Assembly (NCBI GenBank): GCA_964430755.1
Contig: CAYSFT010000001.1
Span: forward strand, 1-64,000
DNA: 64,000 bases
Direction: 5' to 3'
DNA from: Flemingiibacterium sp964430755
GTDB lineage: Bacteria; Bacillota; Clostridia; Oscillospirales; CAG-272
Part shown: positions 1 to 8,083 of the stretch, one piece after another
Position numbering within the stretch: the stretch's first letter is position 1
How the letters are laid out: each line of letters opens with the position of its first letter
Notes under the pieces: generated by a model
Seen by the model: the letters and a program-made list of their open reading frames with translations, nothing else
The model's database searches: none
What the model was told of the DNA's origin: nothing
Position numbers and translations under genes: made by a program

Positions 1-152
1 TGGTAGCTATTTCTCTTTTTATTTGTCACCTATCAATTGTATCACAACACTTCCCGAATTTAACTTGTAAATAAATTCTCAAATCATGATTTAGAAAATG
101 TTTGTTTATTGGATAGCGGGTAATAAGTTAAATATAAATTAATAATCTAATC

Positions 153-181
153 TTGAATTGCACAAAAAAATATGATATAAT
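153..181 (+). promoter_or_regulatory. Sigma-A type promoter
   Basis: TTGAAT (153-158), 17-bp spacer, TATAAT (176-181), 38 bases before the first gene. The AT-rich DNA from 1 to 150 shows no coding potential or clear structure to me. Confidence 0.6.
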
Positions 182-219
182 TTTTAATAATGTCAAAATA
201 AGAATCGGAGACTTTACAT

Positions 220-1311
220 ATGGATGATATGGATTATTACGAATGGGAAGCAAGCAAAAAGCGCTTTACGCCCGGTAAAATTATAAAATTCTTCTTCAAG
301 CTGATTGCCGCAGTCATAATCATCGGTACGTTTGTGCTCATAATCGGACGCGGACAGCTCATGAAAGTTCCAAAGGCATTCACGGGAATAACCTGGACTG
401 AAAGCATCGTTGACGCTTATAACAAAGGCGAGCTTGACGCCGTATACCAAACACCTCACGAAAGCTTTGACGTCAAGGGATATTATCACATATCAGACGT
501 CGTACTCTCAAAATCGACAAATGAAGTCCAGCTGACTGTGCGCTATAACAAACGAAGCACTATAAATACGCTTATGGATTACTATTCGCTGACCGAGCGT
601 CCGAGCGGTGAGGTTTTCATTTATATCCTTTCCGACGACTTGGGAAATACATACACGGATTACACCTTCGCGGCAACCTCAAACAATCTTCATGAATTCA
701 GACGTGTGATCTTCTCGGATGTAGACCTTGAAAGCGCCGAAACGCTCTATCTCGACATATATTACGGCGAGCACGTTTCACCGGAATCAAAAATGTACGC
801 AAGCTTCGTTGCATATGACGGAGAAATGCAGGTCATCCATCATACCCCGAGCGAAAATCTTGATAAAGACGATTTTTACAGACTCTCCGGCTTCAACCTT
901 TCCAAACGTGCCGGAACAGTCGGACTTACACTGCGATATAACAGCGAAAACATAAAAAATACTTTATGTAAAAAATACGGACTTTCATCCCTTCCCGAAG
1001 ATGTGGAGCTATTCACATATACTCTCACGGATGATGACGGCAATGTTTACAGAGACTATAATGTATCCGCTTCGAGCGAGGATGCTTATGAATTCCGCAA
1101 TCTCACATTCTCGGACGTTGATTTAGCAAACACCGACACGCTCTATCTCACCGTTTACGCCTCTGATGCTGTAAATCGCGATATGCCAACCGAAGCATGC
1201 TTTAATATGTATATCGGAATCCCGAGCAACGAAGAACTTACATTCAAAAAAGCCGGAAGCACCAAGCTTACTTTCTCCGATGCCCCCGTATATATCTCGG
1301 AGCTTGAATGA
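220..1311 (+). CDS. Membrane-anchored protein with a duplicated domain
   Basis: I do not recognise the family. The 363-aa product has a basic cytoplasmic N-terminus, one hydrophobic segment at about residues 27-46, and a long outside part. That part holds two copies of one roughly 100-residue module, at about 90-185 and 215-320. Each copy carries the pattern LT(V/L)RYN, then a tyrosine-rich stretch with DD.GN.Y.DY, then (I/T)FSDVDL and TLYL, so it arose by internal duplication and is probably beta-rich. It has its own promoter at 153-181 and a GGAG ribosome site. The next gene, a peptidase, is 46 bp downstream and may be cotranscribed. A surface role is inference. Confidence 0.75.
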   Translation: MDDMDYYEWEASKKRFTPGKIIKFFFKLIAAVIIIGTFVLIIGRGQLMKVPKAFTGITWTESIVDAYNKGELDAVYQTPHESFDVKGYYHISDVVLSKSTNEVQLTVRYNKRSTINTLMDYYSLTERPSGEVFIYILSDDLGNTYTDYTFAATSNNLHEFRRVIFSDVDLESAETLYLDIYYGEHVSPESKMYASFVAYDGEMQVIHHTPSENLDKDDFYRLSGFNLSKRAGTVGLTLRYNSENIKNTLCKKYGLSSLPEDVELFTYTLTDDDGNVYRDYNVSASSEDAYEFRNLTFSDVDLANTDTLYLTVYASDAVNRDMPTEACFNMYIGIPSNEELTFKKAGSTKLTFSDAPVYISELE

Positions 1312-1357
1312 AAACATATACGTATCAATATAACTTTTTATTGAAAGGAAAACCATT

Positions 1358-3157
1358 ATGACTACTCCGGAAAAACTTACCGCACTGCGCTCTCTCATGA
1401 ACTCCCGCGGTGTTGATATTCTCTTGATCACCTCCGACGACTATCATCAATCCGAATATGTCGGTGACTATTTTAAATCACGTGCATGGATCTCGGGCTT
1501 CACAGGCTCTGCCGGCACTCTTATTATAACCAAGGATGACGCCAAGCTCTTCACAGACGGACGTTACTATATCCAGGCGGAACGTCAGCTTGTAAACAGC
1601 ACAATCGACCTTATGCGCTCGGGAAGCGAGGGTGTACCGACTCCAACTGAATATATGCTGTCGCTTTTGAACGATAAGGAGAAGCATTACAATGTCATCG
1701 CAACCGACGGAAAATGCGTCTCTGCCAAGGTTACGGATATGCTCCGTGCAAAGCTTCCAGAAGGTGCCAAACTCGTCTGTGACACCGATTTTCCGGGACT
1801 TATCTGGTCAGAGCGTCCTTCACTGCCGGCATCGAAAATATGGCAGCTTGATGAAAAATTCTGCGGTCGTTCACACAAGGAAAAGCTCGCTGATGTACGT
1901 GAGGTTTTGAAAAGCAAGAACTGCGATGCACTCGTCATGTCAAGTCTTTGCGATATCGCGTGGCTTTATAATCTGCGCGGAGACGATGTTGAGCATACGC
2001 CCGTGTTCCTGTCATACACTATCGTAACCGATACCGAGGATAAGCTTTTTGTAAATCCTGATGCCGTGTCAGACGTTAAAGCATCGCTTGAAGCTGGCGG
2101 TGTACAAGTCTTCAATTATGATGATTTCTATTCCCATCTCGCAAAGCTCGGCACAAAAACGGTGTTCGTTGATAAAACTGCAGTTTCGGAAGCTATCGTT
2201 GCGGCTCTCTCGGAATCGAAGCTCGTTTTCGGCGATAACCCGACTGTTATTATGAAAGCAAAGAAAAACGAAACCGAGCTTGAAAATCTTCGCCGCGCTC
2301 ACATCGCAGACGGACTTGCTGTTACAAAAATGATGCTTGAGCTAAAATACGGCGACACGGAATTTGACGAACTATCTGTTGATAAATACCTCCTCGCACT
2401 TCGACGTGAGGCTGCCGAAAAGGTCGGCGTTACGATGCTTGATGAATCTTTCGGCGCGATCTGCGCATTTGGTGCGAACGCAGCTATGGCTCACTATTCG
2501 GCAACGCCCGAAAATTATTCCAAAATTGACAAAACCGCACCTGTACCGATGCTTCTTATCGACTCGGGCGGACAGTACCTTGAGGGTACAACGGATATCA
2601 CACGTACATTCATACTCGGAAAAATTCCGGAGGAGGTGAAAAAGCACTATACACTGACAGCCTGCGGTATGCTCCGACTCGCAAACTTGACATTCCTCGA
2701 GGGCGCAACCGGAACGGCAATGGATATCGTCTGCCGCCAACTTATGTGGGAGCACGGTATTGACTTCCGCCACGGAACAGGACACGGCGTCGGATATCTG
2801 CTTTCTGTTCACGAGGGGCCAAACCGCTTCCATTGGCTGCGCGGTGACGCAAAAATCGAAGATGGTATGATAACAACTGACGAGCCCGGCATATACGTTG
2901 AGGGAAGTCACGGAATCAGAATCGAAAATGAGCTTATTGCAAGAAAATCGCTTCACAACGAATACGGACAGTTCATGCACTTTGAGAACCTCACGTTCTG
3001 TCCGATTGACCTTGACGGAATCGACACTTCTCTGCTTGACCGCTCCGACATCAGAAAGCTCAACGAGTATCACAAATCGGTCTATGACACCCTCGCACCG
3101 TATCTCTGCGCAAACGACCGTGAGAAACTCGCATATCTCACAAGAGAGATAGCGTAG
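1358..3157 (+). CDS. Aminopeptidase P family (Xaa-Pro aminopeptidase, M24)
   Basis: Predicted cytosolic metallopeptidase removing N-terminal residues that precede proline. The 599-aa product has the long three-domain layout: two creatinase-type N-terminal domains (about 1-300), an M24 pita-bread catalytic domain (about 310-525) and an M24 C-terminal extension. Metal ligands are visible as D402 and D413 in IDSGGQYLEGTTDITRTF, H476 in GTGHGVGY, E509 in DEPGIY and the glutamate of the RIENE motif. No signal peptide is seen. The start follows AAAGGA. It ends just before a strong promoter for the next operon. The family call is firm; in vivo substrates are unknown. Confidence 0.93.
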   Translation: MTTPEKLTALRSLMNSRGVDILLITSDDYHQSEYVGDYFKSRAWISGFTGSAGTLIITKDDAKLFTDGRYYIQAERQLVNSTIDLMRSGSEGVPTPTEYMLSLLNDKEKHYNVIATDGKCVSAKVTDMLRAKLPEGAKLVCDTDFPGLIWSERPSLPASKIWQLDEKFCGRSHKEKLADVREVLKSKNCDALVMSSLCDIAWLYNLRGDDVEHTPVFLSYTIVTDTEDKLFVNPDAVSDVKASLEAGGVQVFNYDDFYSHLAKLGTKTVFVDKTAVSEAIVAALSESKLVFGDNPTVIMKAKKNETELENLRRAHIADGLAVTKMMLELKYGDTEFDELSVDKYLLALRREAAEKVGVTMLDESFGAICAFGANAAMAHYSATPENYSKIDKTAPVPMLLIDSGGQYLEGTTDITRTFILGKIPEEVKKHYTLTACGMLRLANLTFLEGATGTAMDIVCRQLMWEHGIDFRHGTGHGVGYLLSVHEGPNRFHWLRGDAKIEDGMITTDEPGIYVEGSHGIRIENELIARKSLHNEYGQFMHFENLTFCPIDLDGIDTSLLDRSDIRKLNEYHKSVYDTLAPYLCANDREKLAYLTREIA

Positions 3158-3161
3158 ACTC

Positions 3162-3190
3162 TTGACAAAAGACTTAAAATATTGTATAAT
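3162..3190 (+). promoter_or_regulatory. Consensus sigma-A promoter of the acyl-CoA synthetase operon
   Basis: Perfect TTGACA (3162-3167), 17-bp spacer, perfect TATAAT (3185-3190). The expected transcription start, near 3197, coincides with the first base of the closing stem of the leader at 3198-3265. Confidence 0.85.
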
Positions 3191-3197
3191 TATTGAG

Positions 3198-3265
3198 TGT
3201 AAAATAACTTTGGTGCTGTTCTTCAAATAAGAACAACGACTACCGCCCGGTGGGCAAATTTTACA
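3198..3265 (+). ncRNA. Candidate structured leader RNA (three-way junction)
   Basis: The closing stem is TGTAAAAT (3198-3205) with ATTTTACA (3258-3265), perfect over 8 bp. It encloses a hairpin TGTTCTT/AAGAACA (3217-3235), possibly extended by GGT (3212-3214) with ACC (3242-3244), and a second hairpin GCCC/GGGC (3245-3255). It ends 16 bases before the start codon. The fold does not match any riboswitch consensus I can recall, and no terminator-type U-run follows it. A regulatory role, perhaps translational, is inference. Confidence 0.45.
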
Positions 3266-3281
3266 GATAAGGATAAAACCA

Positions 3282-4994
3282 ATGAGTAAATTAAAACGCA
3301 ATCCCCCGAAAGAGGTTCAAAATCTTCGCGACATGATAGTCACGTCCGCGGAAAAATTCGTGGATAAAGACGCTTATGTATACAAGGAAAACAAGGAAGA
3401 GGTTCATCTTTCTTATAATCAGATAAAAGAATGGTGTGAGCAGGTTGGTACCGCGCTTAATGCCCTCGGTATCGCAGGCAAGCACGTCGCAGTAATCGGC
3501 GAAACATCTGCAAAGATAACCGCCACTTATATCGGTACAATCGGCTCCGGCGGAGTTATCGTTCCGCTTGACAAGGAAGTTTCACCCGAACAGCTTGTGA
3601 ACTTTTTAAACCGCGCCGAATGCGAAGCTATTGTGTATTCGCAGGCATTTAACGGCGTTATCACGGCGGCAGCGGATAAGCTTCCGAACCTCACATATTA
3701 TATCCCGATGAGCGGTGAGGATGACGTTGATTCAACGCTTCCCCATTCGCCGAAGCTTCTGCCCTGGGACGATTTCCTCGCACTCGGCAAGCAGGCAATG
3801 GAAAACGGCGATGATTCTTATTATACGCACGTGCCGGACCTTGAAAAAATGTGTGCAATTCTTTTTACATCGGGCACAACAGGAACCTCAAAGGGCGTAA
3901 TGCTCTGCGAAAAGAATCTTTGCGCGGCAACATATGCTTCCTGCATGACAACACCGTACGACGATACAACCCGTCTTGTTTCGGTTCTTCCCCAGCACCA
4001 CACATACGAAATGACCTGCTCTCATCTTGCGGCTCTCAACATCGGTGCATCCGAGTTTATAAATGACAGCTTAAAATATGTTATGCGCAATTTCGCAAAT
4101 TATAAGCCAAATGCGCTCATTCTTGTCCCGCTTTTCGTTGAAACCATTTATAAGCGTATCAACGATGAGATAAAGAAAAAAGGCATGGCAAAAAAGGTTG
4201 AAACCGGTAAAAAATTAGCGTCTGCCGCGCTCGCAGTCGGTATTGATATCCGCAAGAAAATCTTCGGGCAGATAGTCGGCGCACTTGGCGGCAATGTTCA
4301 GTCCATAATCTGCGGCGGCGCACCGGTCAGCGCTTCAATTCTTAAGGATTTCCACACATTTGGTATCACAATATATGAAGGCTACGGAATAACGGAATGT
4401 GCACCGCTTGTTGCCTGCAATCCCCCGGATAGAAAGCCGCGCTTCGGCTCTGTCGGACTTCCCGTTTACGGTGTCAGCGTTAAGATTGACAAAGCGTCCG
4501 ATGACGACGAAACCGGTGAAATCCTCGTTAAGGGCGACAACGTAATGCTCGGTTATTATAAGGACGAGGATGCAACCAAAGCCGTATTTACAGATGACGG
4601 ATGGTTCCGCACCGGTGACATCGGATATATCGACCGTGATGGATACATATTTATCACGGGAAGAAAAAAGAATGTCATCATCCTGTCAAACGGTAAAAAT
4701 GTATTCCCGGAGGAGCTTGAGGAGCATCTCTCTCATTCGGAGCTTATCAAGGAATCGGTTGTCGTCGGTAAGGCGGACGAATCCGGCGAAATTACGATCA
4801 CCGCACTGATATATCCCGATCTCGAAAAATTTGAGGGTAAAACGGACGAGGAAATCGAGCAGATCATCCGCGACGAGGTTAACGAAATCAACCGCACGCT
4901 TCCCTCTTTCAAACACATGAGCAATGTCGAAGTCAGAAAAGAAGAATTTGAAAAGACTTCGTCTAAAAAAATCAAAAGATTTTTATATAAATAA
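3282..4994 (+). CDS. Long-chain acyl-CoA synthetase / AMP-forming ligase
   Basis: Member of the ANL superfamily, which adenylates a carboxylic acid with ATP and transfers it to a thiol. In 570 aa the motifs are the phosphate loop FTSGTTGTSKG (about 195-206), the YGITE motif, WFRTGDIGY (about 441-449) with the ribose-binding aspartate, GRKKN, and the catalytic lysine region KKIKRF at the extreme C-terminus. The next gene, 27 bp downstream, is an acyl carrier protein. The pair may therefore load an acyl or other carboxylate onto the ACP rather than onto CoA, but this is inference. The ribosome site AAGGAT follows the structured leader. The exact substrate cannot be told from sequence. Confidence 0.9.
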   Translation: MSKLKRNPPKEVQNLRDMIVTSAEKFVDKDAYVYKENKEEVHLSYNQIKEWCEQVGTALNALGIAGKHVAVIGETSAKITATYIGTIGSGGVIVPLDKEVSPEQLVNFLNRAECEAIVYSQAFNGVITAAADKLPNLTYYIPMSGEDDVDSTLPHSPKLLPWDDFLALGKQAMENGDDSYYTHVPDLEKMCAILFTSGTTGTSKGVMLCEKNLCAATYASCMTTPYDDTTRLVSVLPQHHTYEMTCSHLAALNIGASEFINDSLKYVMRNFANYKPNALILVPLFVETIYKRINDEIKKKGMAKKVETGKKLASAALAVGIDIRKKIFGQIVGALGGNVQSIICGGAPVSASILKDFHTFGITIYEGYGITECAPLVACNPPDRKPRFGSVGLPVYGVSVKIDKASDDDETGEILVKGDNVMLGYYKDEDATKAVFTDDGWFRTGDIGYIDRDGYIFITGRKKNVIILSNGKNVFPEELEEHLSHSELIKESVVVGKADESGEITITALIYPDLEKFEGKTDEEIEQIIRDEVNEINRTLPSFKHMSNVEVRKEEFEKTSSKKIKRFLYK

Positions 4995-5021
4995 TGACTG
5001 CACATATGGAGGTACAGACTA

Positions 5022-5246
5022 ATGTTTGAACAATTTAAAAGCATCCTCGTTGAGGAGCTCGGTGTTGACGAAGAATCAATCACACTTGAAGCAGAATTAA
5101 CAGGTGATCTCGGAATCAATTCGCTTGAGCTTGCCGATCTTATTCTTCTTTGCGAGGATAAGCTTGGCGTTACAATCGAAGACGATCAGCTCTCGAAATT
5201 CATCACCGTCGGCGATGTTGTGAACTATCTTACGAGCATCGAATAA
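5022..5246 (+). CDS. Acyl carrier protein
   Basis: The 74-aa acidic four-helix carrier has its phosphopantetheine attachment site at Ser34 in LGINSLELADL, with NSL instead of the usual DSL. It directly follows the AMP-forming ligase behind the ribosome site GGAGG and precedes a strong terminator, so the two form a closed two-gene operon. It is probably a dedicated carrier distinct from the fatty-acid synthase ACP, because no fab genes are nearby. The substrate carried is unknown. Confidence 0.92.
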   Translation: MFEQFKSILVEELGVDEESITLEAELTGDLGINSLELADLILLCEDKLGVTIEDDQLSKFITVGDVVNYLTSIE

Positions 5247-5264
5247 TCGAGGACAAAATATTGA

Positions 5265-5288
5265 GGGGGACTGTCCGTCCCCCTTTTG
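5265..5288 (+). terminator. Rho-independent terminator after the ACP gene
   Basis: GGGGGAC (5265-5271), 5-base loop, GTCCCCC (5277-5283), then TTTT. A perfect 7-bp GC-rich stem. Confidence 0.85.
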
Positions 5289-5324
5289 CAAAGTTATTAA
5301 AATTATAAAAATTCAAGGATAAAC

Positions 5325-6029
5325 ATGAACGATACACAAAAACTGATTATTATTCTCGCGGCATCCCTTGCAGCGGTGATATTGATTTCCGTTATCGTAT
5401 TTGTTCTGATCATCAAAATACAAACTGCCGCAAAACGGCGTAAAATCGAAGGCTACGGTCAAAAAAGCGAACAGCGGATCGATTCTCTCCTAAAAGAAGC
5501 ATTCGGCGAGGAAGCAGTCTTTTCCGGTATATACATCCAGTATCTGAAAAGTGAAGCTAAAAAGTACGCCGAAATCGATCACCTTGTGGTAACGCGCTCC
5601 GGTATATGCGTTATCGAGGTTAAAAGCCACAACGGCTCGATACGCTGTCCCGATGAGAAATACTGGTGGCAGACATATAACGATAAGAAAATCTCTTTCT
5701 ATAATCCGCTCTGGCAGAACAAAATGCACACAAGGATAGTCGGTGAATTACTGCGAAGCGAGGGACAGTATAACGTCCCGATATACAGCGTTGTTGTTTT
5801 CACCTCACGCCGCGTCACATTCTCAAAGAACTATGATAACGTTATCCGAACGGAAAAGTTAGTTGACTACGTAAAGAAAAACGGAAAGAAAAACGCCCTT
5901 TCCACTTCCCAAACAAGACGTGTAAGAGATATAATCAAGCATTCATCAACCAAAGATAAATCCGTCGCACGCCGCCACAAGAGCGCAATACGCGGCTTCA
6001 AAAAGAAAAGTAACGGTAAAAGATCATGA
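5325..6029 (+). CDS. NERD-domain membrane protein
   Basis: A 234-aa protein with an N-terminal membrane segment (about residues 6-30) and a cytoplasmic NERD (nuclease-related) domain over about 45-160. The nuclease-like core is visible in EIDHLVVTRSGICVIEVKSH, where acidic and E-x-K residues match the restriction-endonuclease-like fold. The C-terminal 40 residues are very lysine/arginine rich, which suits nucleic-acid binding. It overlaps the next gene by ATGA, so the two are translationally coupled. NERD proteins are widespread but their physiological role is poorly known. Catalysis is not proven here. Confidence 0.8.
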   Translation: MNDTQKLIIILAASLAAVILISVIVFVLIIKIQTAAKRRKIEGYGQKSEQRIDSLLKEAFGEEAVFSGIYIQYLKSEAKKYAEIDHLVVTRSGICVIEVKSHNGSIRCPDEKYWWQTYNDKKISFYNPLWQNKMHTRIVGELLRSEGQYNVPIYSVVVFTSRRVTFSKNYDNVIRTEKLVDYVKKNGKKNALSTSQTRRVRDIIKHSSTKDKSVARRHKSAIRGFKKKSNGKRS

Positions 6030-6535
6030 ATAATGCTCAACAAAACCGTTTTCTGAAAATCGTCACCGATCTCGCAAAAGCATCAAGGCTATCAAGCGAG
6101 GCTGAATATACTCAGCACGGAAACACATCCTGTCTTTTACACAGTATCGCCGTTGCGTATCACGCTTACAAATGGGCAATAAAGCTCGGCGAGCATAAAT
6201 TCGCAGCAGACGAATTGATACGCGGCGCACTTCTTCACGATTATTTTCTTTACGATTGGCACGATAACGCCTTTCCGCCAAACGGACTGCACGGTTTTTC
6301 GCATCCTTTAACCGCATGGCAGAATGCTTCCGAGGATTTTAGTCTTACCGACCGTGAAGCAGACATAATACGAAAGCATATGTTCCCCTTAACGATAACA
6401 AAAATACCAAAATACCGCGAAAGTGTCATCATAACGCTGGTTGACAAATACTGTTCACTTTACGAGGTTTTTTCGCGTAATACATACAATATACCGCTCG
6501 TGCGTCAGGCAGAAAAAATAATCCTTGATAAATAA
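6026..6535 (+). CDS. HD-domain phosphohydrolase-like protein
   Basis: The 169-aa protein has the HD superfamily metal-binding pattern: an early His in LLHSIAVAYHA, the HD pair in GALLHDYFLYDWHD (about 70-83), a downstream His in HGFSHP, and a later Asp in LVDKYCS. Small stand-alone HD proteins of this type usually hydrolyse nucleotides or other phosphate esters. The substrate is not predictable. The start codon overlaps the stop of the NERD gene. It converges on the next gene and I see no clear terminator between them. Confidence 0.82.
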   Translation: MNNAQQNRFLKIVTDLAKASRLSSEAEYTQHGNTSCLLHSIAVAYHAYKWAIKLGEHKFAADELIRGALLHDYFLYDWHDNAFPPNGLHGFSHPLTAWQNASEDFSLTDREADIIRKHMFPLTITKIPKYRESVIITLVDKYCSLYEVFSRNTYNIPLVRQAEKIILDK

Positions 6536-6568
6536 AGATGAGACTGTTGCATTTAAGTAAATAACGGT

Positions 6569-7807
6569 TTATTTCCCTGCGGTATTTTTATAATCAAGCT
6601 TGAGTCTTCCGTATTTTTCGTTCATCATAAGTATCTCGTTTTTATCGCGCATACCGTCAACCGCTCCCGGCGCAAACAGACTGCACGCCGCAGCAGCCGA
6701 GGCAAATTCGAGCAGTTGCTTATCAGCATACTCGTTATATATGCCGTAAAGACAGCCAGCACAGAAAGCGTCACCTGCACCAACACTTCCCTTTATTTCC
6801 GATTTCGGAAGCGCAATAGACGGCACCATCGTAAATTCACCGGTCACAGCGTCAAGCGAGAAGCAAGCCTCTTTAGAGTGTACAATAGCCTTGTCCTTGA
6901 CGCCACACTCGATCATTTTCTCCATTGAAAGACGGATGTTCTCAATATTCAATCGACCGTTTTTATCGCGTGCCTCAATGCTCCATGTACTCGCCGCCTC
7001 TATTTCGTTCATGATGGCGTAATTCGCATATTTCAGCGCAGGTATGACCTTCTCGGCAAAGTCACCGTTGTTAGAGCTTTGAACATCGAATGAGGTCTTG
7101 ATTCCTGTGCTCTGTACATTTGCGAGAAACCTCGCCATAACCGTTCCGTATTCTTCATCCGGCGCATCGAATTTGTCGAGCATGAATATGTAACCGATGT
7201 GAAGCAATGTGCACGAAAGCGATTTAATATCAATATGGCTCGGAGAAAATTCAGCATCCGCGCCTTTTTTATTGAAAAATGTACGCTCGCCCGACGGTAT
7301 GCTCATAACATCGGTGAACGCCGTTTCAACTCCAGAAAGAAACGTCATATTGTCAATGTTAACGCCGTGATACTGCAGTTGACCGATTATATAACGTCCG
7401 TATTCATCCATGCCGACAGCACCGACACCGCTGACAGGTATACTGCGGTCGATCTTAACAAGGTTTATCGACACATTCGGAACACATCCTCCAACCGCAT
7501 ATGTAATGTCTGATATATGGGAGAGTCTTCCGACAGAGGGATAATCGTCTATATTTTTAACCACGTCAGCAATTGTGTTACCGACAACAACGATACCTCG
7601 CCGCTCACCGAGCATAAGATAATCAATCGTAACGCCGAAAACCGACGAAAGAAGCGGAAAGAGAGTGATGTCGGGATAACCCTGCCCCGATTCCCATTTA
7701 CTGACCGTTTTATCGCTTATATTTAATTTTTCCGCAAGAGCCGCCTGCGTCATACCGCATTTTTTACGCAGCTTCGCGATGGTGTTACCAATACTTTTTG
7801 CGTTCAT
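6569..7807 (-). CDS. XRE-type HTH fused to PfkB-family sugar kinase
   Basis: The 412-aa fusion has an XRE helix-turn-helix at about residues 5-62 (GMTQAALAEKLNISDKTVSKWE). It is followed after a short linker by a complete PfkB/ribokinase-like domain from about 72 to 400. The kinase start motif (VVGNTIADVV), the AVGGCVPNVS substrate loop and the signature GSVGAGDAFCAGC with catalytic Asp are present. It may phosphorylate a sugar or nucleoside and control transcription through its HTH, possibly sensing its own substrate. That link is inference. It is monocistronic, with a GGAGGGTG ribosome site and a promoter at 7839-7867. Confidence 0.88.
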   Translation of the reverse strand: MNAKSIGNTIAKLRKKCGMTQAALAEKLNISDKTVSKWESGQGYPDITLFPLLSSVFGVTIDYLMLGERRGIVVVGNTIADVVKNIDDYPSVGRLSHISDITYAVGGCVPNVSINLVKIDRSIPVSGVGAVGMDEYGRYIIGQLQYHGVNIDNMTFLSGVETAFTDVMSIPSGERTFFNKKGADAEFSPSHIDIKSLSCTLLHIGYIFMLDKFDAPDEEYGTVMARFLANVQSTGIKTSFDVQSSNNGDFAEKVIPALKYANYAIMNEIEAASTWSIEARDKNGRLNIENIRLSMEKMIECGVKDKAIVHSKEACFSLDAVTGEFTMVPSIALPKSEIKGSVGAGDAFCAGCLYGIYNEYADKQLLEFASAAAACSLFAPGAVDGMRDKNEILMMNEKYGRLKLDYKNTAGK

Positions 7808-7838
7808 TTCACCCTCCGCAACAGTGTTTGATAAAATA

Positions 7839-7867
7839 ATTGTATCACATTTTTTGTTTTAAGTAAA
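7839..7867 (-). promoter_or_regulatory. Probable promoter of the HTH-PfkB gene
   Basis: On the minus strand TTTACT (7862-7867), 17-bp spacer, TACAAT (7839-7844), 31 bp before the ATG. Confidence 0.5.
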
Positions 7868-7910
7868 GCGTTATTTGAAAAGATTTTTAATTAAAAAGTG
7901 TAAATTAAAC

Positions 7911-8046
7911 AAAAAGCCTTCCCCGGTGGGGGAAGGTGGCAGCCGCAGGCTGACGGATGAGGCGTCGTAAGAGTAAACTAACTCCTCATCCACCGCTAAC
8001 GCGGTCCCCCTTCTCCCACAGGAGAAGGCTATTAGTAACTTTTTGT
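7911..8046. repeat. Multi-hairpin intergenic repeat with inverted ends
   Basis: A non-coding element of about 135 bp made of small hairpins: CCTTCCCC/GGGGAAGG (7917-7936), CAGCC/GGCTG, a longer-range GGATGAGG/CCTCATCC pairing, CCGC/GCGG, and CCTTCTCC/GGAGAAGG (8010-8028). The ends are inverted copies, AAAAAGCCTT at the left and an interrupted AAGGCT...CTTTTT at the right. From memory this resembles a repeat scattered through gut Clostridia genomes. It sits between the HTH-PfkB and putP genes, both on the minus strand, and may serve as the putP terminator region. Confidence 0.75.
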
Positions 8047-8083
8047 TATTCTATTTTTGAGGTGTCTTGAATTTTAAATTAAC

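Noticed and set aside
3198..3281. T-box or ZTP riboswitch
   Set aside because: The T-box antiterminator word TGGNACCGCG is not present, and the conserved pfl-motif halves do not match the positions of the two hairpins.
2372..3301. 309-residue frame antisense to the aminopeptidase P gene
   Set aside because: It lies opposite a well-supported gene, is Cys-rich low-quality sequence, and overlaps a consensus promoter for the other strand.
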